Part shown: piece after piece, positions 23,936-35,918 of the stretch | Numbering within the stretch: the first letter of the stretch is position 1 | Layout: the number at the start of each line of letters is the position of its first letter | Source of the DNA: Epiperipatus broadwayi | Lineage: Eukaryota; Onychophora; Udeonychophora; Euonychophora; Peripatidae | Direction: 5' to 3' | Length of the DNA stretch: 64,000 bases | Assembly (NCBI GenBank): GCA_028023455.1 | Contig: JAQFVV010000072.1 | Span: forward strand, 1,694,501-1,758,500 | Program-made: the position numbers and the translations under genes | The notes under the pieces: generated by a model | Seen by the model: only the letters and a program-made list of their open reading frames with translations | Told to the model about the DNA's origin: nothing | Databases searched by the model: none

Positions 23936-26535
23936 ACGTTAACTATAATAAAGGAATTTTTATAAGACTTATTATTTTTGGGGGAGAATATTTATAATCA
24001 AATAAATATATTTTTAAAATTTTTTTTTAGAATAGTATTAAATATGTAATCATTACTAATTAAATAATATTTTAAATTATTTATGAAGATTCCCCCCTAC
24101 TAATTTTTGAAAAGTTACAATTTGAAACAATTATGAAGCAAGTACTCATTTAAATTTCTAAAATAGAATGTAAGATGAAACGATTATTTTTTAAATTAGG
24201 TAAACTTTTTCCCATCAATTTCTGAACATTTACAAATTGAGATGAAAGGTCCGCAAAATATCAGTAAAATGGCATTTAAAATACTTTAAAAATATTTATT
24301 TTTTATTTCAGAAGATATATAAACATAAAAAAATCTTTCCCATAATACAAATATATGAATAAATTTAATAACAAGACTCATCACATGATCACCATCTCAT
24401 ACTAGCACATAACTCACATACAAACAATAAAAAAGGGAATATAGGAGGAATTACTTGGATCAATATAATTATAAGCCAAAGGCTAATAATGTTTATGACA
24501 TAAATGGATTAAAATTATAAGGTTCCAATTTAAGAGGGCATGCAGATAATAGTCATCAAAGGGAATTATGGGATCAGTTTGAATTTTTCTTTACATAAAT
24601 TGACTGTAATTTCAGTATCCTATAACATTTTGCTTCATGATACATCATTTTTCAGTGAGTAGAGAGCAAAAACTACATATATATATATATACCAGAAACA
24701 CACAATATCATATTAATTAACCATTAAAAATTATAGATAACAATTTAATGATTATTATTCATTAAAATATATGTAAATTACATTCTAATTATTGAGATTT
24801 AATTTCATCACATCTTTTATAATTTCATATAATGCTTAAAAAAAGGATTATTTTATTTTTACAAAATAGGTAAAAAGATCTTTAAAGTCATAGTTCAAAA
24901 TTAGATATTTGAGGGAAAAAATTAAAGTAGTACTTACTGGTAAAACCAGTAACTTTGATTATTTCTTTTATGAAAACTTTGTTTACATTCAAAAGAAACT
25001 TTCAAGTTTAAAATATATTCAGATGATTATCACCATTTTGTACATTTTACATGTGATAAAATATAATTGTTAAGTACTGTTTTGAAAACATTTACTTTAA
25101 TCAGCATTTCATACATCTGAACAAAGTTGGCACAACTTCATCTTCCATTCCTTCTTTTAGTATTTTCTTTTTGATCATCTATTTTTGCAAAAAGGATTAG
25201 ACATTGTTTTTTGTTGTTGTTGTATTTTTAATAAAATGCAAATTATTCTTCATCATAACTTTTTTTGAGAAAAAATATTAAAAGTATAAGTTCACTGAAA
25301 AATTAAAACATGAACTTTAAAAAACAAGAACAAATTGTAATAAATAAATTATTTCTGTTTAGCTCTCAGGCAAAAATGTATTTTTAACAAAAAAAAATTT
25401 CCATTAAATCTCTTTGAAATAATAAGAAACAATTTCAAATTATTATAAAATAAAAAAAAAGTTTTTGAGTCAACACCATATAAATTTTCAATAGATTAAT
25501 TCTGGCTAAAAAGCTATTGATACAAAATCTAAATGTAAACATCAAATACTTACTTAAAAGCGAATATATAATAATTTTACAAAAAAATTATATGCAAATT
25601 TATTTATAGTGTAACCAAAATACAATGCTACATAAGTACAATAGTGATTTTATTCTTCTTAAAAAAATCAATAACATCATTTAACTCTTGAATTGTTTAC
25701 TAATAGAAATTGACATCTAGGTTACATAAATAAAAATTAAAATGTAAAAATTTTCTAACTATTAAAATCATTCATAACTTCTTTAATTCAATTTTTTTTA
25801 CCATCAAACATAATAGAGAAAATGGCAATAGCTCCATCCATTAAGCCACAAACATAATATTGCAAACATAACAGAAATACAGTACTCTGGCCAAAATAAA
25901 AAAATAAAATGCAATAAACTAAGGTAAAAACGTGATGCACATAAATATATAAAGAAAGGTTTGCAATGAAGTAAAACATTCATAAGTATCCATAACTAAA
26001 CTTAATTTTTAGCTGATAAATTACCATTACATTCAAAAAAGAAAAAAACAAAACTGCTGCACTAAAATTCTCCTGATAGGAAAATGTTGGTGATTTGTCA
26101 ACAATTGACACAGAAAAATAATAGTTTGAGAAATAATAGAGCTGAACAAAATATGTAAATAGAATTAATTCTATTGCCAATATATATATAAGAAAATATA
26201 AAGTTAATAAAATTGATGCACAGAAGTTTTGCAATACTGTTTTTAACATGAATGCACCGTGAACTTTATCTATTAGATATCAAAACAAAACATTCAAATT
26301 AAACAACGATTTGAATTATGCAAATTAAATAAACAGAGAAAAGTAAATTAAAATTAAAAAATACTATTAATAATACTAATTTTTTATTATTTCATATATT
26401 TTTTTTTTTTATATTTATATAATAATAAAAATAAAAATTATTTTTACATATTCAAAAAAATAAAATATATTTAAAAAAGAATATTTTATAGAATATTTTA
26501 TTTTATTTTTTAATTTTTTTAAATTTTTTTGTTTA

Positions 26536-26575
<40 letters not shown>

Positions 26576-27093
26576 CATTTGACCTACAGTTCTCTCCTTA
26601 TTAATTTTAATAATGTCTCCTTTTGTAATTATTTATATAATCTTATATAGAGAATAATAAGATTGTAATTTCTTATAAATCTAAAATTTACAATTTTTTG
26701 GTGTATTCAATATTTTTGCCAAATGAGAATTTTATAATCGCTCTTTTCAACTGAGGGTCAAGTAATTAATTCTGTCTTATTCATATAAATAAATCTTACT
26801 GTTTTACAAAACAATTTATAAAACATTTGCATACTTATTGTTGGTTATAACAGTATGCTTTATAAAATATTGAAGAATTTCACTTTTTAAATTTTAATTC
26901 TGCTTTTTTTTTTAAACAATTGTTCATCCATCATCTAAATTATGATTAACCAAATTTAACTCTCTCAATTCTAAATTATATAGTTTGTAATAACACATAG
27001 TGACAGTATTGCTTCTAAGATCTGCTCACAATAAGTTACCAAACAGTAATCTATATTCTATTTTCAAAATGTTTCATCTGACTTAATCTTGGA
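23936..27093. other. AT-rich non-coding stretch
   Basis: No supported gene was found. Reading frames of 63 and 89 codons near 25.8-26.2 kb are low-complexity Phe/Tyr/Leu translations of AT-rich DNA. 26390-26580 is almost pure A/T and includes a TA run at about 26540-26572. Confidence 0.6.
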
Positions 27094-27553
27094 TCATCAT
27101 CATCATCACTATCAACCATTATCAATCCACTGCAGGATGAAGGTCTCTCCAAGTTTAATCCATCTTCTCCGATCTTTAGCTTCTCTTCTCCACATTACCC
27201 CTGCTCACTTTCTTATTTCATCCATCCATCTCACACCTGGTCTCTTTCTGGGTCTTTTACAATCTCTTGGAATACAGTTTAAAATTTCAATTGTCCATCT
27301 ATTATCATCTCTTCTAACAATATTTCCAGCCCAACTCCACTTCAATCTTTTAATTTTTTCAATGAGGTCAGTATCACCTGTTTGTTCTCTTACTCATACA
27401 TTGCGTTTATGATCTCTTCTTGTTACTCCCAACATACATCTATCCATACTTCTTTGAGTGGTCTGAAGTCTCTGAATTGCTCTTCTATTAAGTGTCCAAG
27501 TCTCAGATCTATAAGTAAGAACTGGTAAAACACATTTGTTAAAAACTTTCCTT
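27094..27553 (-). mobile_element. RTE-type LINE 3' fragment (5'-truncated)
   Basis: This minus-strand 3' end of the RTE, with its CATCAT tail unit at the left, matches 50830-51290 closely. It is flanked by CTTGGAT on both sides (27087-27093 and 27551-27557), a candidate 7-bp target duplication. The 107-aa frame on the plus strand is antisense to the RT domain and is not a gene. Confidence 0.9.
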
Positions 27554-28446
27554 GGATATGTGCCTTGAAAGAGAAACTCTAGGTATGCACTTTGAAATAA
27601 ATCCTAAGATATTTAAATCCAAAGAAATTAATGGTTACCACTACTTTCAAATTGCTAAGACACAAAAATGGATTGGGAAAGAGAATAGATAATTAAGATA
27701 AGGTGAAACAAATTGTGTCTACATTAATTCAAAAGTTTATTTAATCAATAATAACACTGAAATATAAATTCTAATGTTATTTATCTTCAGCAGGTGACTG
27801 CTCAAATTAAATTTACAAAAATGTCTTTATAAAAATGGACCAACATATTATAATTATATTAATTAAAATTTTTGAAACCTAGTAAAAGAAACATCATATT
27901 GTGAACTATATCAATTAAAAATTTTGCTCAGAGGTCCCTAGACAACAAATATATGGTTTGATGCTAATGTTTTTTACAGAAATTTTTTTATCTATTACAT
28001 TTTTTTTTTTTTTTTTATCAATTCCACATTTTTAAATTTTAATAATTTAAAAGTAAATTTTAAAACATTTTTTCCTCTTACATATATTAATTTTTTAAAA
28101 ATCCAAGTCAAGAAATTTGTAAAGCTACAACAATTAAAAATACTGAAATGAAAAACATTTTTTATCAAACTTTATTTCAATAACTTTATTAAATTAAAAA
28201 AAAAAACTGGAGTATTTACCAGACAGAAAATAAATATCAAGCAATATTATAAGTTCAACAGTCTATCAATAACATGCACAACACATGAAGTTAAATGTGA
28301 ATTAAAGCATTATTTTCAATTAATTTATAGCTAGATTTGAAGACATATAGATGTCTGAAATTTTCAGATTTTCGACTTAATAGTTAAGTATTGGATAAAT
28401 TGCTGGTCGAGTTTGTATTTTATATCTAGTGTCTAAATGTCCTAGT

Positions 28447-28488
28447 GCCTCACTGATGAGAGTCATTAGTTTGAAACTGGTTTGTGGA
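28447..28488 (+). ncRNA. Hammerhead-like motif (28.4-kb repeat)
   Basis: Stem I GCCUCA against UGUGGA pairs at four of six positions. The core CUGAUGA is intact. Stem II (GAGU against GUUU, mostly wobble pairs) is followed directly by GAAA. Stem III region ACUGGU forms A-U and C-G, with a GUU triplet. Here the stem II closing position is G.U rather than the A.A mismatch of R1. It sits in an otherwise unclassified AT-rich stretch. Confidence 0.4.
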
Positions 28489-29819
28489 TAGGATAATTCT
28501 AATAAAGATTTTAAATGCTTCCTCTTGCAGCATTTATTGAAAAGCTTGTTTAGAGCTATTAGCATACTCGTTATACAATATATATGAAGGTATTTTCCTT
28601 AATATAACTGCAATATTTATGAATAAAATAAAAATGTATATAATACTACATATATAACTATTGTATATAAAACTATTAAATAATGTATAAATTTTACAAT
28701 TTAGAAACAGATCAAAAAACAGCTAACCCATTATAGAAAGTGTAAAAGAGGGAAAGCAGTTTTTTTAATTTATATATTTAGTTTACTTAACAGTGTTCTT
28801 ATTTAGACATTACAAAATCACTTATTTTAAGATGTTATGATAATACAGCTGCTGGGTCCTGAGATCTCTAAAGACCAGTTAGGCAGCTAAATAAAGAAAC
28901 AATATACTTCAAAATGTGTATATAACAAGATTTATTTAATAACAATAATAATGTGGTAAAAACAATATAAAATAGTAAGTAATAGTTTATTAATATATTT
29001 ATTTTTCTAATAGTGAAAATAGACTTCTTTCACACCAGCAGTAATCCAGTTATTATATTTGTGATTTCAAATCGAAAGTTTCTTGAAACACAAATGAACA
29101 TATATAATTTCAGTGTAGAATAAACATTTAAAGTTTGTAATCTCAGTGCTTATATCGGCACAGATAATTTATACATTTGTATTAAGTACCTCTGCTACCA
29201 ACTTCTCTCTCTCTCTCTGTTTAGTTAAGCTTCTGTTAATTATCCTTCACTGGAGATAATTGCTTCTTGCTTACCACTATTCCATTTTAGATTTAATCAC
29301 TGCTAGTTGGTCTACCATTAAGCTACTCTTTACTGCTGATCTGTTATTACTTCAAATCAGAACTAACTTTAATCCAGTGTGATTATTTTAGCTGCGTCCT
29401 TCCTCTCATTTTCAATAACTTGCATTTAGCTAGCTTTATTTGCATACAAACTATATTCTAATTAAATCTATAATTTGGACAATCTCTCCAACAAATTTCT
29501 TGAATAAAAAATCCATGCGTATTTACAAAACTAATCTTTTATTTACATGTATTGTTTTATATATGCAGACATTTCAACTGCTATTGTTTAGGGTTTGCTT
29601 CACTATTTTGTGGATATTGATAACACTAGCTAACTGATATGCATTTTTCTTCACTTAGAAATCATTAATTAAAATTATTAGTTAAAAAAATAATGAATGG
29701 AAGTTAAAAAGACCTTATTTGAGTTCAAAATATACTCATAACAGTTGATTATTTAGCCTCAAGGCAATTCCAAGTGTGTTTTATTTTAATATTTGGAACA
29801 TTAAACCATGAATTCTTTA
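28489..29819. other. AT-rich non-coding stretch
   Basis: No gene or repeat boundary was recognised. It contains a short CT run at about 29203-29218. The 65-aa frame at 29440 has no recognisable domain. Confidence 0.55.
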
Positions 29820-30446
29820 AGTTTACACAAGCTATTTACAGAGGCAAAACTCTCCATACAATGGTACCACTCAGTGGAATCCAGAGTAATCAATGAATGC
29901 AGGAACGTTTGTGCATAAAATTCCTATCTAGCGCTTACTCATCCAAAATCCTCAGACTAGCTTTTAGCTTGTCTGGAGAGTTTTGCCTCTGTGTAAACAG
30001 CTTGTGTAAACAGAAAGAACGGTGATCATGTAATGTTTAGTGGTTTAATACCAATCCTGCTCAATAGGATTATGGTGACTGTGGTTATTAAAGAACCAAA
30101 GACACCAAAAAGTATCGATGCTGAACCGAGTTCAGATCTATATGACTATACAAACCAATGAGCTTGAATTAATAACATTATTGTGTTTTAATTTTGGGTT
30201 CAAAGCTTTATAATTAGACAATAAGATAAAAGGTGGCTGCTGGAGGATTACATTAGATCCTAAGATCTAGGTGCAGTGCTCTCAGAACCAAGACTCCTCA
30301 CTGATGAAAGCCATAAGCTAGAAACTAGTCTGGGGATATTGGATGAGTAGGCACTAGATAGGGATTTTATACACAAACCTTCCTGCATCCATTGATTACT
30401 CTGACTTGCACTGGATGGTGCTACTGTCTGGAGAGTTTTGCCTCTG
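29820..30446 (+). repeat. R1 repeat, copy 5 (inverted head plus full unit)
   Basis: Bases 29820-29972 are R1 in reverse orientation. From 29973 a complete forward unit follows. CTGGAGAGTTTTGCCTCTGT occurs at 29973 and again at 30428, so the forward part is one 455-bp unit plus the start of another, as in a tandem monomer. It includes the best window for the R1 interior (30000-30290) and an intact hammerhead-like motif. No protein is encoded. Confidence 0.9.
30295..30336 (+). ncRNA. Hammerhead-like ribozyme motif (R1 copy 5)
   Basis: Stem I UCCUCA pairs with UGGGGA. Core CUGAUGA, stem II AGC/GCU with loop CAUAA, GAA, stem III ACUAGU and triplet GUC are all in place. It is one of the cleanest copies. 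The stem II closing position is again A.A. Confidence 0.6.
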
Positions 30447-31284
30447 TATTGGGAAAATTGTCATTTTTAGTAATTTATTTGCATATTTAAGCTTATTTAT
30501 ACAATATATTTCTAAAATATTTATTTTATTTTAAAAAAATACTTGATAATTAGGTTTTATTTGAAAATGTTTTTAAGAAGACATGTTGTAAAAATGTATT
30601 TATGATAAATTGTTTTTGCTGGTTAATGACAATTGCTTTTATAAACACTTGAAGAAATTTTTTGCAAAATTTTAACAAGTGTAATTTTTACTTTTAAAAC
30701 ATATTTTTTATTTTCAATAATGTCTCAAGTAAAATTAATTTCCATTTTAAAAATAGAATTCAAATATAAAATATTTTGTTCTATAAAATTTATTAATAGG
30801 CAGGATTATAGCTGAATAACAGAAAGTGCGATTAAGTTTAGTACTTTATTTTATTTCTATCTTGCAAAGTTCAAATATTAATTATTAGAAAGTCTGTTAT
30901 TTGTAAGCATACATTTGTAATAAACAATATAAAAATAATCAATATATAATATATAAAAAAGGTTTTATTGTAAAAATAAAATGTTGAAATATGGATGAAG
31001 TTGTCACTAGGGTCTTTAAAATAAGCGGGAGGAGTTGGACCTTGAATAGGTTAATAACAAGAATATTATTATTTCTTCATTAACCTTTTCAGAATGGTCA
31101 CTAGACATTTGTATGGTTGCACCAACTAACTCATTTTGTTCACAATGTGTCCTTATGTTTGGATTGTTTGTATTGATATTATTTAGCAATATTTAATGTA
31201 AGCTTGCATTTTTTTATTTCAGCACTTATGTCTAGTATTCAGATAATAGTCTGTGAAATTTGATATAGGTGGCAGTTTTAATTA
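30447..31284. other. AT-rich non-coding stretch
   Basis: Nothing was recognised beyond A/T homopolymers and short TA runs. Confidence 0.55.
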
Positions 31285-32095
31285 ATTAGCAATTGAAGGA
31301 GAAATGGGATGGTCAAGTTTTTATATGAGAGATGCAAAAAGCAAAATGAAAATGTTGGTTTGACTGCAATTTATGGATGGGAATAGTCAAAATATGAGGA
31401 AAGAACAGGCAACAAGATGGGTAAGAAAGATAATGTGATATGCAGAAGATTTGAATAAAGAATTTATGTCACTATACTTATACAAAAGGTGGGATAAGAG
31501 AATTGTTGAGTGTTATAGTGTTAAGGAATGGGATAGAAGAATAAATGCATTAATACAGAATAGGGAGTTGGAGAGTAAAAAGAGTTAAAATAGATATAGA
31601 AGTAAACAGAATATTGGATGTGAGTTAATTTATGATAATAGCAAGAAAAGTAGTTTACTGATCTTTAGCAACAAAGTAATATACACTTAAATGGAAAAAT
31701 ATAGCTGATTTAGTCTGCAAGTTGTGTAAGGAAGGCACAGAAAATATTAGGTATCTGTTAATTGAATGTCAATGCCTGAAAGCAGAAAGTGTACAAATAA
31801 TGAAGTTATGGGAGAATAAATATAAACAAAGTGATTATGCAAAAAGTAAGTTATTGGTTTTTATGCTGGGTTTGTAAAAAGATAAGGAGAATTTAGATAT
31901 AAAGGCCATGGAGTTGTTATGTAGTGGAAATAAGATGGAACAGGATAGAGAAGAATATGAGAAAATTTAGGGCAAGAATGGAAAGGGAAGTTAAAGTGGC
32001 AAACATGTTTCTCTGGGCATAGTTGCTGACAGATTCCTGACTGCATATAAGGAGAAGTCACAGTGCATCACATCACATCAATTTTCTCTAGATCT
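31285..32095 (+). mobile_element. LINE 3' fragment with zinc-knuckle C-terminus (copy 2)
   Basis: This is a longer relative of the 23.4-kb fragment. In shifting frames it encodes YKRWDKRIVECYSVKEWDRR and a degraded CKLCKEGTENIRYLLIECQ knuckle. It ends near CATCACATCACATCA, a short pentamer tail of the kind some LINEs carry. It is inactive. Confidence 0.7.
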
Positions 32096-33321
32096 TCTCT
32101 GACAATCCTTTCACTCTCTGAAGAACAACATATGGAAATATAGTTACTATACATTGTTTACTGGCATTTAAAAATTTATCATGGCAAGTAAGTAATATAA
32201 GTTTTTATTTTAATATTCCAATAAAAATAAATTTCTCTTTATATTGTAGATTTAAAAAAATCCCCAGAGTTTTTCTATTGTAGATTTTGAAAGATATGTG
32301 ACATATAACTTCCTAAAAAGTGTTTAAATTCAAATGTTTTTTTTCTTATATCTATTATTATATTTCTATATGATATTTTAGAAACTGTAATGTATATACA
32401 TATATGTGAATCAAAACTTTTAATTTATAATAATGCATTTCAATAAATAATAAAAAAATAAGTAACTATTTTTCTAGAGTAGATTTTGAAAACATGTGGT
32501 TTTTCTTAGAAATATATATACTGTTAAAAGTTTGCCTTGACAACAGTTTGTAATTGTTATTGGGATTATCTAAGTGTTGACTGGTTTGTAATGATATATA
32601 CAATATTGTTGAAAAACCTTTTTCCTCTTATGACCTATATATACACAAAATAAAATAAAAATGCATAATTTCAGTCATTTACTTAAAAAATTAGTAAACA
32701 AAGAAAATATTAAAGCAAAGCAACATGAAAATAATTATTTCATTTCATAAAGTATTCCCAGTTAATTTGATAATGAGAAAAACAAATTTTAAAACATAGA
32801 ACTTTCAACTTTTTTAAAATTAAAAAATATATATATCAGTCAATTCCATAGTGGTTTATATTGCCATTAAAACTAGTATCTATACACAAGAAAAACTATA
32901 CTTACATATGTACTCTAGAAATATGAGATAGATTCCAGTTAAGAGTAGAAAAATATTAGATTTTTATTATTTTATTTAAAAATATGAAATCAGATTTTTT
33001 TGGATAAAAATTATGAGCAATGTTTCATAAATTTAAGCTGAGTAAAAAAACTTAGCTATTTGTAAATATACAATTAAAAATACTGCATAGGGGCCCCTAA
33101 TAATTCTGTATTATAGCTTATGTTCCTAGATGTCAGATATAACAAGACAAGAAACTTTAAAAGGCAACTATTCTTTTTTTATATATTATGTTCATAAAGA
33201 TTAAAGGTAAATTTTTATTCATTTCCAAAGAGAATTTTTAATTTCAAATATATATATTTTAAAAGATAAATATATAATTTTTATAAGTACTATCATACTA
33301 TAACGTTTTTCATTTTGCTAG
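32096..33321. other. AT-rich non-coding stretch
   Basis: No supported feature was found. Confidence 0.55.
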
Positions 33322-33545
33322 GCCTCTACACGCTAATATAAACTCCGCGTGAGTTGATCAAGCTATGTCAAAAAAGAAGAAAGTTATATTTCTATTCTAA
33401 AAACATAGCTATATTTCCTGATCAACTCGGCCTATTAATTGTTGAGAATTGTGCTATTGACGAAATCAGCTTTTAATTTATTTAATCTGGGCACCAGAAT
33501 TCCTAAGAATTCGCTGAAATCGTCATATAACATCTCACAAATAAA
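33322..33545. repeat. Pair of hairpins in GC-richer DNA
   Basis: GAGTTGATCAAGCTATGT near 33351 is mirrored by ACATAGCTATATTTCCTGATCAACTC near 33403-33428. A second inverted pair, GACGAAATCAGC and GCTGAAATCGTC, brackets 33459-33523. They probably belong to small non-autonomous elements of an unidentified family. Confidence 0.55.
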
Positions 33546-33879
33546 AAAAAATACTTTTAAACTAATCGGTATTACATCATACCGTAACGAGAATTAATTT
33601 TTTAAGATTATTATTCCTGGGCTTATTCAAACATATTGGCAAAGGTAAATTACATTTTTAAATCTTATTAAACTACTAATAGATTTAATAATAAAAAATA
33701 ATAACTATTATTAATAACGCACAAATGAAAATTGGTATTAGAAATATATTTATTCTAATAGATAAAAAATGTTTGAAATAAATTATTTATCAAATAAATT
33801 GGAGAGAATACACCTAATTCTGACGTGAAACATTAATAATAAAAAAATAACTGCTGAATAATTAATTACAAAGTTCTTG

Positions 33880-34350
33880 GTTAAATAAGAGTCTCTATCG
33901 GGATCCTATTATAAGCTTATTTTTAAGAATTGTTTGCAAACGTTACTTTTGTCACAATCAGGATAATGAAGCATTACTTACCGGTAAGTTTTGGGAATTC
34001 AGTAGTAGATAACTATGCATAGTTTTTTGGGTAGAATGAGCTCGGCCTTTTGGTTATTATTTGATCTTGTGGTCCATTCTCCTAGTCGGTCACGAAAGCT
34101 TTTCTGGTATACATCTTCAGGCATGATGTCTTCAGAAGCTCCGGTTCACTCCGACAAGCCGAATTACTTCAGCGTAGAGCGATCTTGGATATATTATTGT
34201 TATCCAAGACCAACTAGAGAAACCAACGAACAAGATGTCCTTCAAACTGATCTCTGCCTTTTATACTCTCTAGAGGCCCAGTTTTCCGACTTCTGCGCAT
34301 ATCTTTTGTTTGTCAAAATATCCGTTGATAATCTTATATATTCTTTATAA
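33880..34350 (-). repeat. Unclassified GC-richer block, possible repeat
   Basis: This block stands out from its AT-rich surroundings by base composition. It contains the 14-bp palindrome ACTTACCGGTAAGT (about 33976). On the minus strand a loose hammerhead-like string (CUGAAGA, short hairpin, GAAAAGCUUU) lies near 34085-34125. The 111-aa plus-strand frame has no recognisable domain, and I do not call it a gene. A terminal part of a retroelement is possible. Confidence 0.35.
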
Positions 34351-34896
34351 AATTTATGTTACAAAGTCTCTATTTTTTTCAGCATAATTCTGCCATCTTT
34401 AATTAGTTGAAATATTTTTACTTTCTCTTATCTAGATTGGTAATTTGTGTCTTTTGTTCTCTCCAATTCTAACTTTTATTTCTAATTACATAAAAAAAAC
34501 CCGAAAGAATAATTTAACTTTCATTGTACGTTATTTTTTTAAAAAAAAATTAGTCAAAAAAAAATCTAAATTTACTTTTATTTTTTAGCTTCTACCAAAT
34601 GCCAATATATTTGCAACGTATATAAATAAACGTTACAATACAAATATGATTTGCGCTAATGATGCATACGCACCCAAAGCTGAATTTTTCTAAATTCTTT
34701 ATATATTACCATAATACAAAAATAACACAAAATAAATATGTATAAGTGTGGTTGAGCACTTTTCAAGGGACACAGCCCTCATATTCATATAAGTACTAAA
34801 GTTTATTAAGTAACAAAAATTCACTTTTTTAAAATTTTTATATAAGTATATGCAGAGAGGGAATTTTTTTTCCATATTTTAAAAATATTTTCATTT

Positions 34897-35421
34897 TTTC
34901 ACTTCCAGTACTTAAGATTTGCCCATATATAAGCATTTGGGTTGGATAGAATAAGTGGATTCATTTTATCCTTTCCTAAATACTATATCTTGTGTTGGGA
35001 GTCAAAGTATTCATTTATTATTAACACTCGTAAAAAGCGCATGCACGATATCTTGACAGGCTGATCTTTAATGTATTACAATTTATAAATATGTGCTATA
35101 TAAAATAAATGCTTATTTACATATGTTTAAGTTTCATTTGAGAATGAAGTTTAGTAAATTCTAGATAATTTCGCCGATGTCATTCATTCAGACATCGTAA
35201 ACAGTAATTTAAAGTGAGTGGTCTATCCTCACGCTTTCACTTCCAGTACTTAAGATTTGCCCATATATAAGCATTTGGGTTGGATAGAATAAGTGGATTC
35301 ATTTTATTCTTTCCTAAATACTATATCTATATCTTGTGTTGGGAGTCAAAGTATTCATTTATTATTAACATTCGTAAAAAGCGCATGCACAATAGCTTGA
35401 CAGGCTGATCTTTAATGTATT
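34897..35421 (+). repeat. Two direct copies of a ~180-bp sequence
   Basis: 34897-35078 and 35235-35421 are nearly identical in the same orientation (CACTTCCAGTACTTAAGATT to CTTGACAGGCTGATC), with the starts 338 bp apart. The second copy has a 6-bp ATCTAT duplication. The spacer includes a hairpin-like AAAGTGAGTGG...CCTCACGCTTTC. A partial tandem of a 338-bp unit is likely. Confidence 0.85.
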
Positions 35422-35689
35422 TTTTATTAATGGTAAAAATTGTAGCAAAATATTTTTTCTAGCATATTGTTTAAAATTATTCTATTCAAATGGACATGAA
35501 AATCTAATCATATATCTAAGCATTAATTTTGATCTGTTTAATGCTGTAGACAGACTAAATATTAATTTGTATATATCACAAATTTTCATCTATATTTTTT
35601 AAAAATATATTGCAGTTCATTTGGCATTTTCATTAAAAAGTTGATACCTAAAAACATTTTGTATTGAACTACTCAATAGTTTTTTTTTC

Positions 35690-35775
35690 ATGTGTCAAAG
35701 CATAGACCGGAAAGCGAACCCAGGACAACTGCTTGTAAGACAGGTCTGCTGACCACTTGGCCACCAACACTCGAC
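35690..35775 (-). mobile_element. Minimal tRNA-like SINE with target-site duplication
   Basis: On the minus strand this is a relative of the 21.6-kb SINE: it starts GTCGAGTGTTGGTGGCC, has a B box GGGTTCGCTTTCC and ends CTTTGACACATG followed by an A-run. AACTACTCAATAG occurs immediately on both sides (13 bp, or a little more counting the A-run), as expected for LINE-assisted retroposition. The anticodon-loop position differs from the other copy (CTTACAA versus CTTTCAA). Confidence 0.85.
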
Positions 35776-35918
35776 AACTACTCAATAGTTTGAGTGATAC
35801 TTTAAGATATTTGTAATTAACCAATTAAATATATTTAGTAAATATTAAAAAGTTAATTGCATCGATATAAAACAATCTTGATGCAATTCAGATACATAAA
35901 ATTAATCTAATTAATTAA

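Noticed and set aside
25788-26249. Two adjacent short membrane-protein-like frames
   Set aside because: Hydrophobic residues follow from AT-rich codons; there is no start context, domain or splice support.
33970-34000. U1 snRNA-like start (ACTTACC)
   Set aside because: Only the first seven or so bases fit. The rest of the U1 sequence and its stem-loops are absent, and the string is part of a palindrome.
34015-34350. 111-codon frame as a gene
   Set aside because: No domain, no homologue recognised, no splice or promoter evidence; it is best left as an unclassified block.
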